Source: Eutreptiella sp. 'Long Island Sound 2002' (lineage: Eukaryota; Euglenozoa; Euglenophyceae; Eutreptiales; Eutreptiaceae). From it: a stretch of DNA of 64,000 nucleotides. The position numbers and the translations under genes are program-made. Under the pieces are notes generated by a model, which saw nothing but the letters and a program-made list of their open reading frames with translations, was not told the DNA's origin and ran no database searches. Below are positions 41,942 through 51,999 of the stretch, piece by piece. The stretch is from assembly GCA_964036045.1 (NCBI GenBank), contig OZ038384.1, forward strand, positions 23,923,000-23,986,999, written 5' to 3'. How positions within the stretch are numbered: the first letter of the stretch is position 1; every line of letters begins with the position of its first letter.

Positions 41942-43788
41942 ATGCGATGGGTGGGTGGATCACCGCCACACACACGCGTTGACGTGCGTTGCTGGTTGGG
42001 ATGATGTGTGCCGATTGATATATGTGGTGCATATATATGTCATTCAGCGAGTAGCGAGCGTGTAAGATAAGCAGTACAGCATCAAACGAACGAAAAACGA
42101 GGAATGAGGAATGCTGTATGCTGCTACTGCCTGTTTGTTTTCATCTGGGTCGCGGGATAAATGGGATTTGTGCATTGTGGTCCAGGTTCTTTCCGCGCTG
42201 AGTTCGTGAACGAACGGGACCCGGCAGTTGCCTATACCTGGACATTTTGGTGGTGGTAGTCCTCACAGTCAGGTGAACTGGGGGTGATGCCGTGGTTTAT
42301 TTGTTTGTGGTCTTGTATGTGGTTTATCGTTATCCTTGGATACACAGGGGTGAGTCTACGCCAATTCGGTTAGGTTCGTATTCCATATCCTGTGTGAAAT
42401 GTTGAATGGCAACCAAAGTGGACGATTTTTTCTTGACCTTTTATTTGCTGTATAGATGTGCGACAGCCCGTGTCATCACCTGACGTCACCACATTTGGTA
42501 CATCTGGCACAACCAGTGAATCGTTTTCTGTAATCAATATCCACCCTGAAATCAACTGCCAGTGCACGGCCATCGCTGTAGAAGTCGGTACCCTCTTACT
42601 TAGCAAGCAATATGGCCAATGTTATGAGGGGAAAGGAGGTACCCATGTCGTTATGGGGCCCCTTGATTCAACACAAGCCATAAGATACTAGTGATGATAT
42701 TGATCTCATTCCATTTGCTCGTCAAAAGTGGCAAACTGGGGTGCAATATGTAAAAAGCATTGCAATCTGGACACCTTTGGCGGTGCTGACTTTGCCCCCT
42801 ACAGCAGGTGCTGGGTACCCACTACACCAGTAGTGCATTGGTGACACACAGTGCCCTTTCACCGGTCGAGTGTTTGGTGTGGTAGCAAGTCACCCAACGA
42901 TCGATGATTCTTTTTGGCATGTGGGGTCACCGAATGCTTCCAAGCCCGCGTGGTGGTTCGTGGGATCGTTACTGAACTGATTCCAAAATTCCAATTCGTC
43001 GCACACGCCCCCTTTGTCTGAAAGATTGCGCGCGCGACAAGCGCAAACATCGCGGCATCGCGCACAAAGTGGGTAGGACCGGCACATATTTGACATGTAA
43101 ACCCTGGAGTAGATAATAACCACACACGACCACACAACAGATGAATGTGATACAAATTTTTGTTTTGCATGTACAATTGAATTTCACATTGAGAAAAGCG
43201 GGTCCTGCACTCAGTGGGGCGCTCACTAGATTCAAAGGATGGCCCTGACATACACGGCCAATGTCTCGTTGCCAGATTCATTCAACGTTTGTATGGCACG
43301 CTTGATGTCTCCAGATCACACTACTGGCGCAATCCCGCTTTTCTGTCAGAAGCAAACACAGCAATATGAAATCCAGGGTTCGCTCAATCTGCGCAATCAT
43401 ACAGTCAGAGGTCTACGCCGTGACTCTACGCCAATTCGGTCGTATTTCATATCCTGTGTGAAATGTTGGATGGCAACCAATTCATGCAGCTACAGCACCA
43501 TTTTTCTTTGGCCTTTTATGTGCTGTATAGCTGTGCCACAGTCTGTGTCAACACCTGATGTCCACCACATTTGGTACATCTGGCACAACCAGTGAATCCC
43601 TCTCTGTAATCAACATCCACACTGAAATCAAATGCCAGTGCACGGCCATCGCTGTAGACGTTCATACCCGGCACTGGTGCTCAGTACGTGTGTGATTTGA
43701 TTTACTGTCCCGCAGTGTCCTTGCTTGTCAGGTCAGGGGGGGGGGGCGAATTTGTATATCTTTTGATGTTTGGCAGGGCGACGACTTC
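41942..43788. repeat. Locally duplicated gene fragments and dispersed repeats
   Basis: The segment 42360-42680 (ACGCCAATTCGGT, ATATCCTGTGTGAAATGTTG, TTTGGTACATCTGGCACAAC, AGTGCACGGCCATCGCTGTA) is repeated at 43430-43670. The phrase AGCAAGCAATATGGCCAATG occurs at 42602 and 43819. Fragments of one reading frame (VTTFGTSGTTSES, VINIHPEINCQCTAIAVEV) are visible but shifted in the second copy. 42810-43100 repeats 39395-39680. I see no intact gene. Confidence 0.55.
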
Positions 43789-44052
43789 TTGGTGCTACCC
43801 TCTTGCCCGTTTTACTTAGCAAGCAATATGGCCAATGTTATGAGGGGAGAAGGGGCACCCATGTCGGTTCGCTCAATCCGCGCGATCATACAGTCAGAGG
43901 TCTACGCCTTTGGTGTCATCTCAAAGCTTGTGGACCATTACTACCCGGGTGAAGCTGCCACATTGTGGAAGGAGGGTAGAAAATGGACAAGACGTTCAAG
44001 AGACCTTTGTGCCTCGGTCTGTAGGTATCCATCTCTTTCGGTCGAGTTGTAA
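43789..44052 (+). CDS. Small unidentified ORF in duplicated segment
   Basis: From ATG 43828 the frame reads MANVMRGEGAPMSVRSIRAI and AFGVISKLVDHYYPGEAATL to TAA at 44050-44052, about 74 codons. The SIRAIIQSEVYA part is repeated, diverged, near 43380-43420. Basic and helical, with no known domain. It may be a first exon or a fragment. Confidence 0.3.
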   Translation: MVLPSCPFYLASNMANVMRGEGAPMSVRSIRAIIQSEVYAFGVISKLVDHYYPGEAATLWKEGRKWTRRSRDLCASVCRYPSLSVEL

Positions 44053-45193
44053 TTCAAGTTGTCTGCTTTATCGAACCAGTCGCTCGCTCTACCGTATCAT
44101 TACCGTTGCTTCAATCATACACGCACACTCACATCATCGTTCGCGTGCGTAACCGTGCACAGATTGAATACCATTGTTTTTTCTGGTGGTGACAAAGGAA
44201 AGCTGCGTCGATTCCACCTACCGGATAAAACGATCACGGACTCCATTATAGACCTCTGTCGATTTCTGCGGGGTGTCTACACCAGACATCACGGAGGGGG
44301 AACCAACAGTTGTGATCTGGTCGCCGCCATGGCTCTCCCACCCGCCACAGGTGCTGGTGGGGGTCACAATGTCGCGATTGTGATAGATTCCGATGATGAT
44401 GTCAGTGACAGTGATAGCAACAGCAGCAGCAGCAGCACAGCATCCATGTCGAGTGACGACAACAACAACAACCACGATCAGAATTTGGAATTGGATGGCG
44501 ATGATTGCAGGGACACACTGGCAACAGCAGTAGTACAGCATCCATATCGAGTGACGATAACAACAACAGCGACCGCGATCCGGATTTCAAATTTGATGGT
44601 GGTGTTGGTAGTGACAACAACAGCGACAGCAGCAGTGCATTGGGTGAGGACAATGACAACACTGATCGTGGTCCGGATTTCGAATTGGGTGACTGTGATG
44701 ATATTGACAACACCAACGACAATGGGGACGCGGATGCAGGCCCGGTGGTATATGACGATGACAGTGATACCAACTGGGATATTCTAGAACTACAGGTGTT
44801 GTCTGGGTGCCGTGTGTGTATGATAGAGATATGATACACGCATATGCTCTCTCCCGCCCTCTCCCCCTCTCCTCCTGCTCTTCCTATTACAGGAAGGTTA
44901 CAGTCATCAGATTCGTCTGCTCAGGCGACTGTACAATGAGATTGAGGGTACGCGGAAGCGACTAAAGACTGCCATCGCCATTAACATCGAACATCGGGCC
45001 CTCGTGACACTGCCCTACGTGCTCATTTGGATCAGGTACTTCACACAGTGGTTTTACCCGGTTTAACCCGGTTGAACTCGGAAGGGGCGCGGTGGAACCG
45101 CTGAACCGCACCGCGGTTGAACCGGTGAAGTGTAGTTCAACCGCACGCTTGAACCACCTGAACCACGGTTTCACTACTTTTTCCTTTTTGCAG

Positions 45194-45992
45194 AGCCTGG
45201 ATCAAGCCCAACAACGACGACTGGCGGTTGATGACACGTGCAAACAGCTGCGACAGCGGTTCGGATGGGCGGCCAACACGCCGATTCGATGGGTCATTGT
45301 GGACGGTCCTGATGTGCGAACCACGTCTGGCCGTGGGTACCCCGGGGAAAGCCACGAAGGGGACCCCGCGGCCCAAAGAGGGGGAAGAATTGGTCTTCCT
45401 TCCCCCGCATTGGGAGCGGGAGGGTGATGCAGCTGGGACAACGTGGCCAGTTCTTGCAGTCAAGGACAGCACAAGCTTCAGTAACCACCGCGCTGCCGAG
45501 GAGGCGTTGAAAGAGCGCTGCGCCCAGAAACAGGAAGCGATCGATGAGGAGGGCAAGAAGACAATGGAGGACTCCCCCTCGTACAGTCCACTCGAGGAGA
45601 AGGAGGTCACTCCCGCGCCGGAAGCTGAAGCGGCAAAGGACAGTGACAATGGGGTTCCTGTGCCGATGCCGCCCGTGATTCCAGAGCCAAAGGACACTGA
45701 GAAGCACATTCCTGTGCCTAGTCCGCCGGAGGTGCCAGAGCCAAAGGACAGTGAAGAACAGGTGGTCAAAGAGAAAAAGGTGGAGTCTGCTGGTCCAGGG
45801 GTGCAGGAGCACCAGGACAGTGGGGAGGACTCGCCTGCAGCCCCGGTTTGTCAAGAGGAGATTGGGGAGGTTGGTGGAGCACCGAAGGACGAGGAAATGC
45901 CTGCATGTAAGCAGGAAGATAACGAAGAGGCAGCCCCAGAGGTTGGTGCACCAGTGCCTCACATGAAGGAAGAGCCACTCCCAAACGACTGA
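45194..45992 (+). CDS. Glu/Pro-rich protein carried inside the TIR element
   Basis: Open from the end of a pyrimidine tract plus AG (TTTTTCCTTTTTGCAG at 45178-45193) to TGA 45990-45992. The first in-frame ATG is 45231. Content: AWIKPNNDDWRLMTR, LVFLPPHWEREGDAAG, RAAEEALKERCAQKQEAIDE, then acidic, proline-rich repeats (VPVPMPPVIPEPKD and IPVPSPPEVPEPKD) and a Glu-rich tail. A neighbouring frame (SLDQAQQRRLAVDDTCKQLR, to 45427) also looks coding, so a frameshift or alternative splice is possible. No known domain. A host gene fragment captured by the element is one explanation. Confidence 0.4.
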
Positions 45993-46013
45993 CTTTTCAC
46001 GTGCCTCAAGGGA

Positions 46014-46520
46014 ATGAGGGGGTGGCAGTGGCGGGAGCGACATGGAGCACGGTACAGTAGGCCGTTGTGGGGGGCCGTAATGGTGCAGGGGCATCACCGT
46101 GTGCAAGTTGCAGTGCAAACGAGGAGAGATCCGGACCTGGTCCGGCGCGTGAACGCAGACATCCGAAGTGTACTCCCCCAACTAACCTACACTGCGCTCG
46201 CAGTGGTCCATGGGCTGGGCGATCATCCCATGCTTGTACATACACACCCAAAGGATGACAGTCCCCTTACGGGGGAAATAGGTGATTTTGTGGGGGGGGG
46301 GACTGTTTACCAGTGCCCTACTTTGTGCAAATGGGCCTTCTCGTCGTGCATGGATACTTTGGGGACGTGATTTATTATGGGGACACATTATGGATCCTCG
46401 ATATGGGGTCATGTTTAACGCTCTTAGGCCCCACATGCCTCTGGCGTGGTGTGGACGGCGCATTGTGCTTGTACCGTACACAGGCATTGCATGGGACATG
46501 GGCCTGTGGTGATGCAGAAT
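46014..46520 (+). other. Second broken coding stretch in the TIR element
   Basis: VRRVNADIRSVLPQLTYTAL and HTHPKDDSPLTGEIGDFV read well up to a G run near 46294-46302. After it a different frame reads YFVQMGLLVVHGYFGDVIYY and LWILDMGSCLTLLG to a stop at about 46520. A slip in the G run would join them. Function unknown. Confidence 0.3.
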
Positions 46521-48044
46521 AAACTGGTCACGGTTGGCTTCCCAAGGTGAAGATGTGCTTTTTGTGTAGCGCTTCGTGCAACAGCGGTTGAACCGCAGAG
46601 GCCGGTGCAACCGCGCGCCTGTCCAGCGGTTGAACCACTCGAGAGCCGGTTACATTTTAGTGCAATCCATGAGGAAACAAGCTTCTGACAATCAAGTGTA
46701 GGCTTGCATGTGGTTGCTGTTCACTAAAAAGGGTCCAAAGTCCTAAAGGGAATCCAAACAAGGCGCAGGGGTGTATGTCACCACGCCTAACGAAAAGTTG
46801 ATGGTGAAGCCGTGCGGTTTCACCAATACAGCCGCCGCCACTGGCACGTACACCACCACCGCCGTGAAATATGATCCAAGAGAAAAAGATCTCCAGTGCT
46901 TTGCACCAATGAGGTAAGAAGGTTTTCAAAAACATCCTTTTTAGGGGGTGTGACATCTCTTGCAGGGCTGAAAAATAGCGGTTTTCAGGTTGCTACTTAG
47001 AAATTTGTTGCTGTACCACGATAGGGGTTCAACCGTGGGGAAGCCGTAATGAAAGTGCGCGGTTGAACTCGGTTGAACCACGGTTTCAGTTGGGTAATTC
47101 ATGGGTACCTGATCCAAATGAGCACGTAGGGTGCTAGCAGCCGTCCTGGCCTTGGCGGCATTTGCGCTTTCGGTGGAGTCTGTCAATGTGATAGGTGCAG
47201 ATTGGATACTGTGTCGGATAATGGTGATTCAGGGAAGTATCGGCTTCACACCACAAAGTGCTGCTTGGGTGTGCATAACCTATGTCCAGACGCGTATTTG
47301 CAGTGCCTGTTCATGGCCATCGACGATGATAGACTCATGCCAATTGATTGTCCTGTCATCACCTGCCACCAACCCTGTGTTCTGCCGGACCCAGAGGCTG
47401 CATCATATGAGCACCCTGACCGATTGTACCAGAGGGTGCGTTTGTTCGTCGACACTAGGTATGACCACATTAGGTACGAACCGGTATCAGAGGAAACGGT
47501 GGCGCGCTACATGCATAAGTACGAATGCTTGTACAGTGCGTGGGAGGAGGGGGCCACTAGAATCAGATTGGCCGTCGAAGCCAAATTGCGGTGTTTTACC
47601 GACCAACGTGTGTCCCCTTGTTGCGGCATCCCGTATTTTTACGATGCGTGCAGTGCGGTTGAATGTGGGTCTTGTCCTTTTTACCTTTGCCGTATATGTC
47701 ATAAGATGTACCAGTCCAAACAGGATTGTCATATTCACGTATTTGAGTGTGTGCGTGTACATGCTCTCCTCCACAATGTAGATGAGGATAATATGAACGA
47801 TATTTTTGTCAGCGAGCGTGACCAGGAGACGTATTTTAGGATGACCCGTGTCCGCATGATATACGAGTATGCCCGAAACCGGGACCGATCCATTCTGAAG
47901 GACACACCCGATGTGGGTGGCATCAGGTGGAACACCCTCGTGCCATATGTGTTGCGGACCATGCTTTGCAGTGGTAGTACCAATAGGAGAGTCATTGACG
48001 AACTTGGTATCACCGATGGCATCCTCAGCCTCTCTCACGTCTAA

Positions 48045-48966
48045 TAACCCACACCCATACATTCTTTTTCGCATTCACATTACCGCCCGCGCACTTCTTT
48101 GGTCAGCTAACCCCCACCAATATCGCCTGTATATCTAATACCTGTCAGCACAAGCCAGGTAGGTGTATGCATCATCATCTTGAATACATGGCATTAGGAC
48201 TGCATACCCGCACATATTCGTTCATCTGTGTTTGGTGCCCTGCTGTGTTTGTACGGGTAATACATGGTATTATAGTGTCTATCACGATGATCAGCGAAGC
48301 ACAGCACAAGACCTCTCATACTTGTTACGGATTCGTCATCTCGAATGAAAGTCGCAATCAGGCATATTCAGATTTCAGTATGCCTGTAGAGTAATAAAAT
48401 GTTTATAACAACACAATACACTAAATCAAGAATCGCAACACAATCCAAACTCCTATTCTCTTTATTGTACATGCGCGACCTACAGCAAATCCCGCGACTG
48501 TCACATTCACACATATAAAATGCTTGAGTTCATTACCTACACTGATGGCACAGGCCTCGTACACATACAGACACACACAAGACATAATCGGTTGCCATAG
48601 GGTCAATGACAGTTGGTTCTCTGGTGACAGATAAAAGGCGCATATTGCCGTGTGACAAAGCAAGAGATGTAGTAGTGGTTCCTGCAGCAAATGGAGTGGA
48701 ATGGCTACCCTTGGGCCAGATAAGCCGAGTTATGGTTCTACGAGTCCTTGGCTACAGTGACCCCAGCTGTGGCGGTACTGAAAACCAAACAGCATGTGTG
48801 CCTTCGGGCAACTTGAGGTAAGAATTTTTGACAGGGTGTGGCTTTTGGGGTAGGTAGCAGTGTGCACAACAGAGGCCATATATAGAGTTATCGTGCCATT
48901 GCTACCCTCAGGACGATGGATATCGTAAAAATTACCCCGAAAGCAACGAACCAGTTGTGCGCCGTG
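48045..48966. other. Spacer, no confident gene
   Basis: The + strand frame 48606-48821 (SLVTDKRRILPCDKARDVVV) and the minus frame 48690-48421 are both open, with no supporting features. The rest shows nothing recognisable. Confidence 0.3.
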
Positions 48967-49158
48967 TCAGGCCTGGAGTGTAGTTCGGTCTGTTCCAGAC
49001 AGCCTCATTTCGTTTTTCCGTGTTTGTACCACCCCATGGTCCACGTCACTGTCAGGCCTCAATAAGAGCGCGAGAATCCCTATGAACCCAACCATACCCA
49101 CAGCCAACGTATCACCAACCTTGGCGGCGCTCTTAACTTCGTGTGTTCCTCGGTTCAT
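48967..49158 (-). CDS. Small single-pass membrane protein, unidentified
   Basis: 63 codons from ATG 49158 to TGA 48967. A short polar head (MNRGTHEVKSAAKVGDT) is followed by one hydrophobic helix (LAVGMVGFIGILALLL) and a charged tail. Its size and form suit small virion or organelle membrane proteins, but I recognise no family. Confidence 0.35.
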   Translation of the reverse strand: MNRGTHEVKSAAKVGDTLAVGMVGFIGILALLLRPDSDVDHGVVQTRKNEMRLSGTDRTTLQA

Positions 49159-49230
49159 AGATATAGTTGTATGCTTTTTTTTCTTTTCGTCGACAAAAAA
49201 AAAAGCAAACCCAACAATTTGAATAAAAAA

Positions 49231-49744
49231 ATGATACCTGTATACAGCAGCGAAGAAGAAGGGCGTATCAGACTAAACAAGAAGCCTCCGGCAAAGAAAA
49301 GGGAGTAAGCGATGTGTGGCCAACAGGAAATCAAACCAACTGAAATTGGAATGCCTGGCAATACGTATCGTACTACTGTGTGAATATCTTCAATATAAAA
49401 CCACTGGTCTAATCAAACATAATCTGAGTAGGGCTGTTGCGTTCTATGGTTGGAGATACACACTTTGCAACCCCGTTGAAAATGTGAACACCACAGTGGA
49501 TGACCACGTTGAATCCCAATATAAAAATACAACCACACTTAGGAGGGCTCGTGCGCTCTTCAATCGACTGCAAGGAATGGTCAAAGAAACAAATGTAACC
49601 CCTTGGGATTTGGAGTCGTGGCCACTGAAAACCCCACAAAAGAAAGCTGCAAACAACTGTTGCAGCGGTACCATGCGATTTGCATTGATGTTGCGTGGAT
49701 CTAGGAGCCATTCTACTATTCCTTTGGGCGATTGCGATGCATGA
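49231..49744 (+). CDS. Small basic protein, two exons, unidentified
   Basis: Exon 1 is 49231-49304 (MIPVYSSEEEGRIRLNKKPP...). The intron is 49305-49431 (GTAAGC ... TCTAAT ... GTAG, 127 bp). Exon 2 is 49432-49744, ending in TGA. The junction GA|G keeps the frame, giving a 128-residue product. Exon 2 holds AVAFYGWRYTLCNPVENVNT, LRRARALFNRLQGMVKETNV and PWDLESWPLKTPQKKAAN. The protein is basic with a likely helical middle. Support comes from matched splice signals and frame continuity. No known domain. Confidence 0.45.
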
Positions 49745-49851
49745 CCTTCCGGTCCATTGGGTGTGCTTATATATGCGGTAGTACAACCTGGGGTGATATC
49801 TTGCGTCCCTCTGTAACATTTGTGACGCTTGCTTCATACCAGTAGAATGGG

Positions 49852-50775
49852 CTAGCTGTCCGTACAGAGAAGTATATACAATACCAGGTCGTTAGACAAC
49901 GGGTTTTGGCACATGATACACAGCACACCATCATTCACCACACCCCGCGTGGGGTCCCAACCCCCCTCGTTCTGGGTTGTAACCACACACTTGTATTTTG
50001 TCGTTTTCGCCACGCAGTCTGCATACACATCACCCCAAGGTTCCCGAATGTCAACACACGCGATGCCGTTTGCCATGTAAACCCGACTGGCACGGGGTTG
50101 GAGTAGGTGGTTATGCTTCATTTCCCGTACTGCACTGCTCAACGGTGCATATTGTCTGCATAATTCCTGGTTACTCACCAGCAATGGGATGATTAATTCA
50201 AGATATTTGACGCCATACACCTCATGATTGTTACCTGCTCTGACATTCTTGATGGGCTCCACTATATGTGGAAAATGCCCCTGAACCTCTTGTGCCACCA
50301 GACCCTATCGTACAACATTTGGGTCATCATTACCAGGGGTCCCTTGAACATTACGATATGTGACGGGGCGGAGGTGACACAGAGCATCTAATACCAGCGT
50401 TCCGTCAAGTGCCTGTATATCTCTTTTGAAGCGTTCCTCTGACGACCAATTGCATTCAATACCATTGCAGTACACTTTGTATGTCACATACAGGTCTGCA
50501 TCTGATATATTCACCGCTGCGGTGTCGATGGCCCTTCCACTTGTATAATTCCAATCGATGCGACCAGGATACAGACCGATGGCCCTGCCATTGTGCATGT
50601 TATGTCCGGATGTCACATCTTTTCCTCTCAAAGCATTCACGAGATCCTCCGTCTCAAGTCCGACATTGACGCTGATATCCGCGGTCCTGTCGAACGGGAC
50701 ACCGTTGATGTTTCTGGACGTGGTCAACCGGTCCACGGTGATTGCTGTGGCTGCCTTGGTTGCATGGTTAGCCCG
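49852..50775 (-). pseudogene. Tail-fibre-like protein with S74 chaperone domain, broken by TAG
   Basis: One minus-strand frame, cut at its upstream end by the GC-rich island near 50775. It starts with a phage/giant-virus fibre phrase (RLTTSRNINGVPFDRTADIS). A receptor-fibre type middle follows (DWNYTSGRAIDTAAVNISDA, DLYVTYKVYCNG). Then comes the intramolecular chaperone (peptidase S74) domain: SSEERFKRDIQALDGTLVLD, CHLRPVTYRN, GLVAQEVQGHFPHIVEPI and GVKYLELIIPLLVSNQEL. In-frame TAG at 50305-50307 lies between the two halves of that domain. Such domains trimerise fibres and cleave themselves off. Beyond it the frame runs to about 49852. Likely a remnant of an endogenous giant virus. Confidence 0.7.
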
Positions 50776-50796
50776 CCCCTGCCGGCGTACCAGGGC

Positions 50797-51870
50797 ATGC
50801 AGCCACAGGCGCACATGCAGCAGCGCCAGCAGGCCGGTGGGACAGCGTGGGGGGCGCAGGAAGGGAAGGGAGAAGAGCACAGGAGGGCATGGGAGAGGTT
50901 AGGGGAGGCAGAGAGGAGCCTGCGGGAGAGGGAGGCCAGGGTCGGGGGTGAGGTGGGCGGGGCGGAGGAGGGGAGGACCGAAGGGACCGACAGGCTGCAG
51001 GGAGGGGAAGCACAGGCAGTGGAGGAGCTACAGATGGCGTGGGCGGACCTTCGGAGAAGGCAGGAGGGGGTTGAGAGGGCAGAACGCGAGGGAGGACGAC
51101 AAGAGGAGGGAGGGGGGCGGGAGGGTACCCCGCTGGTGCCGTTCCAACAGCCGGCTATCCCGCCGGAGCAGGAGGTAGAGATGCAGGAGAGGGCATGGAG
51201 GCGGATCAGGGGCGAGGCGGCAAGGCTGGCGGAAAGGGACAGGGAGGTGGCGGCGCGGGAGTGCAGGGTGCGGGAGGAGGAGGAGGCGGTGGCCCGGAGG
51301 GCCCACCGGGTCCTCCTGGATCCAGAAAGGGGACACCCCCTCCACGGATGTGGAGGGGCAGTCACCGTCAGGGGGAAGGGCCAGGGAGGAGGACGAGGAG
51401 GCGGGGCAGGAAAGGGGGAAGCGGCGCAGGGGGGAGGAGCGAGGGGCAGGGGAGGCGGAGGGGGCGCCGCGGCCGGCCAGCCCCAGCCCAGAGCCGACGC
51501 CGACGGACTGAGACTCGAAGTCCGCGCCGCCGCGGCAGTATGCGCCGCCGCCGGTGCGGAGGGGACCCGGACGGTCGCGGGGTGGACGGCGGGGAAAGTG
51601 GCGGAGCTGGCCCGCTATGTGAAGTGGGCGGGGAACACGAGGGCAAGGCGGGAGAAGAGGGGGACCCGCCCCCTCAGTGACCTGGTCGGCAGGGCATGGA
51701 GGCCCAGGCAAAGGCGGCCAGATATGGATGAGGGGCGCTGGAGGAGGATACTGGGAGCGGCGCTCCCGGGGGTGCGCCCGGACTGTCCCCAGGAGAAGGG
51801 GAAGAAGCCCAGGATTCAGATGCTACGAGAGCTATTGCAGCGGGGGGGGCGGTACGGTGGCGACGTGTAG
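50797..51870 (+). CDS. Coiled-coil, Glu/Arg-rich protein in GC-rich island
   Basis: 357 codons from ATG 50797 (an in-frame ATG at 50764 overlaps the S74 gene) to TAG at 51868-51870. After a Gln-rich start the protein has heptad-like charged helices (RRAWERLGEAERSLREREAR, AVEELQMAWADLRRRQEGVE), a Gly-rich linker, and a basic C-terminal part (VAELARYVKWAGNTRARREK, PDMDEGRWRRILGAALPGV). A coiled-coil ORF followed by a basic domain recalls ORF1 proteins of non-LTR elements, but this is only an analogy. The motif YVKWAGNTRARREKRGTRPL resembles WLSWANQGTTRGMRNRPF in the other GC-rich island. Confidence 0.45.
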   Translation: MQPQAHMQQRQQAGGTAWGAQEGKGEEHRRAWERLGEAERSLREREARVGGEVGGAEEGRTEGTDRLQGGEAQAVEELQMAWADLRRRQEGVERAEREGGRQEEGGGREGTPLVPFQQPAIPPEQEVEMQERAWRRIRGEAARLAERDREVAARECRVREEEEAVARRAHRVLLDPERGHPLHGCGGAVTVRGKGQGGGRGGGAGKGEAAQGGGARGRGGGGGAAAGQPQPRADADGLRLEVRAAAAVCAAAGAEGTRTVAGWTAGKVAELARYVKWAGNTRARREKRGTRPLSDLVGRAWRPRQRRPDMDEGRWRRILGAALPGVRPDCPQEKGKKPRIQMLRELLQRGGRYGGDV

Positions 51871-51999
51871 GGCCGGGCAGGAGCAGGAACGGGAAGCGCC
51901 AGGCGCGGGGGGCCAGGGGCGTGCGGAGGGACGGGCAGATGGGATGCGGGGAGGCGGACGTAGGGGGTCGGCGGAGGTGGAGGAGGGTGAGGAGGGGAT

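Larger units (their letters stand above)
45013..47131. mobile_element. DNA-transposon-like element with 27-bp terminal inverted repeats
   Basis: CCCTACGTGCTCATTTGGAT followed by CAGGTAC (45013-45039) is found perfectly inverted at 47105-47131. It is flanked by TG at 45011-45012 and 47132-47133. Removal of the element and one TG restores the frame of the RBR-like paralogue. Subterminal arrays of GGTTGAACC/GGTTCAACC lie at 45060-45175, 46575-46650 and 47025-47095, like transposase binding sites. No transposase is recognised. It may be non-autonomous and carry captured coding sequence. The superfamily is unclear, since a TG duplication fits none I know well. Confidence 0.75.
44329..48044 (+). 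pseudogene. RBR-like paralogue with acidic SUMO-motif N-terminus, split by a transposon
   Basis: Starts at ATG 44329 in a good context (GCCGCCATGG). The N-terminus has VAIVIDSDDD, a classical SUMO-interacting pattern, and Asp/Ser/Asn-rich repeats with a frame change near 44500. An intron is likely at 44796-44892 (CAG/GTGTTG to TTACAG), giving ELQ joined to EGYSHQIRLLRRLY. The next exon is cut at 45012 by the element 45013-47131. Removing it restores VTLLAAVLALAAFALS, matching the hydrophobic stretch of the 40429 gene. After a further frameshift near 47185 come CQCDRC, CCLGVHNLC, SPCCGIPYFYDACSAVECGS and CRICHKMYQSKQDCHIHVFE to TAA 48042-48044. Confidence 0.6.

Noticed and set aside
45039-45193. 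Spliceosomal intron in the RBR paralogue from GTACTT to TTTTTGCAG
   Set aside because: The apparent donor lies inside the transposon's inverted repeat, and the true continuation of the gene is beyond the element at 47134.
45137-45769. 210-codon minus-strand frame opposite the Glu/Pro-rich gene
   Set aside because: Ser/Gly repeats are the complement of the acidic proline-rich repeats on the + strand.
11666-50775. Non-standard genetic code as explanation for in-frame stops
   Set aside because: Comparing the gypsy copies, their nonsense codons replace Tyr and Lys, and TAA, TAG and TGA all end plausible genes in the window; decay explains the data better.
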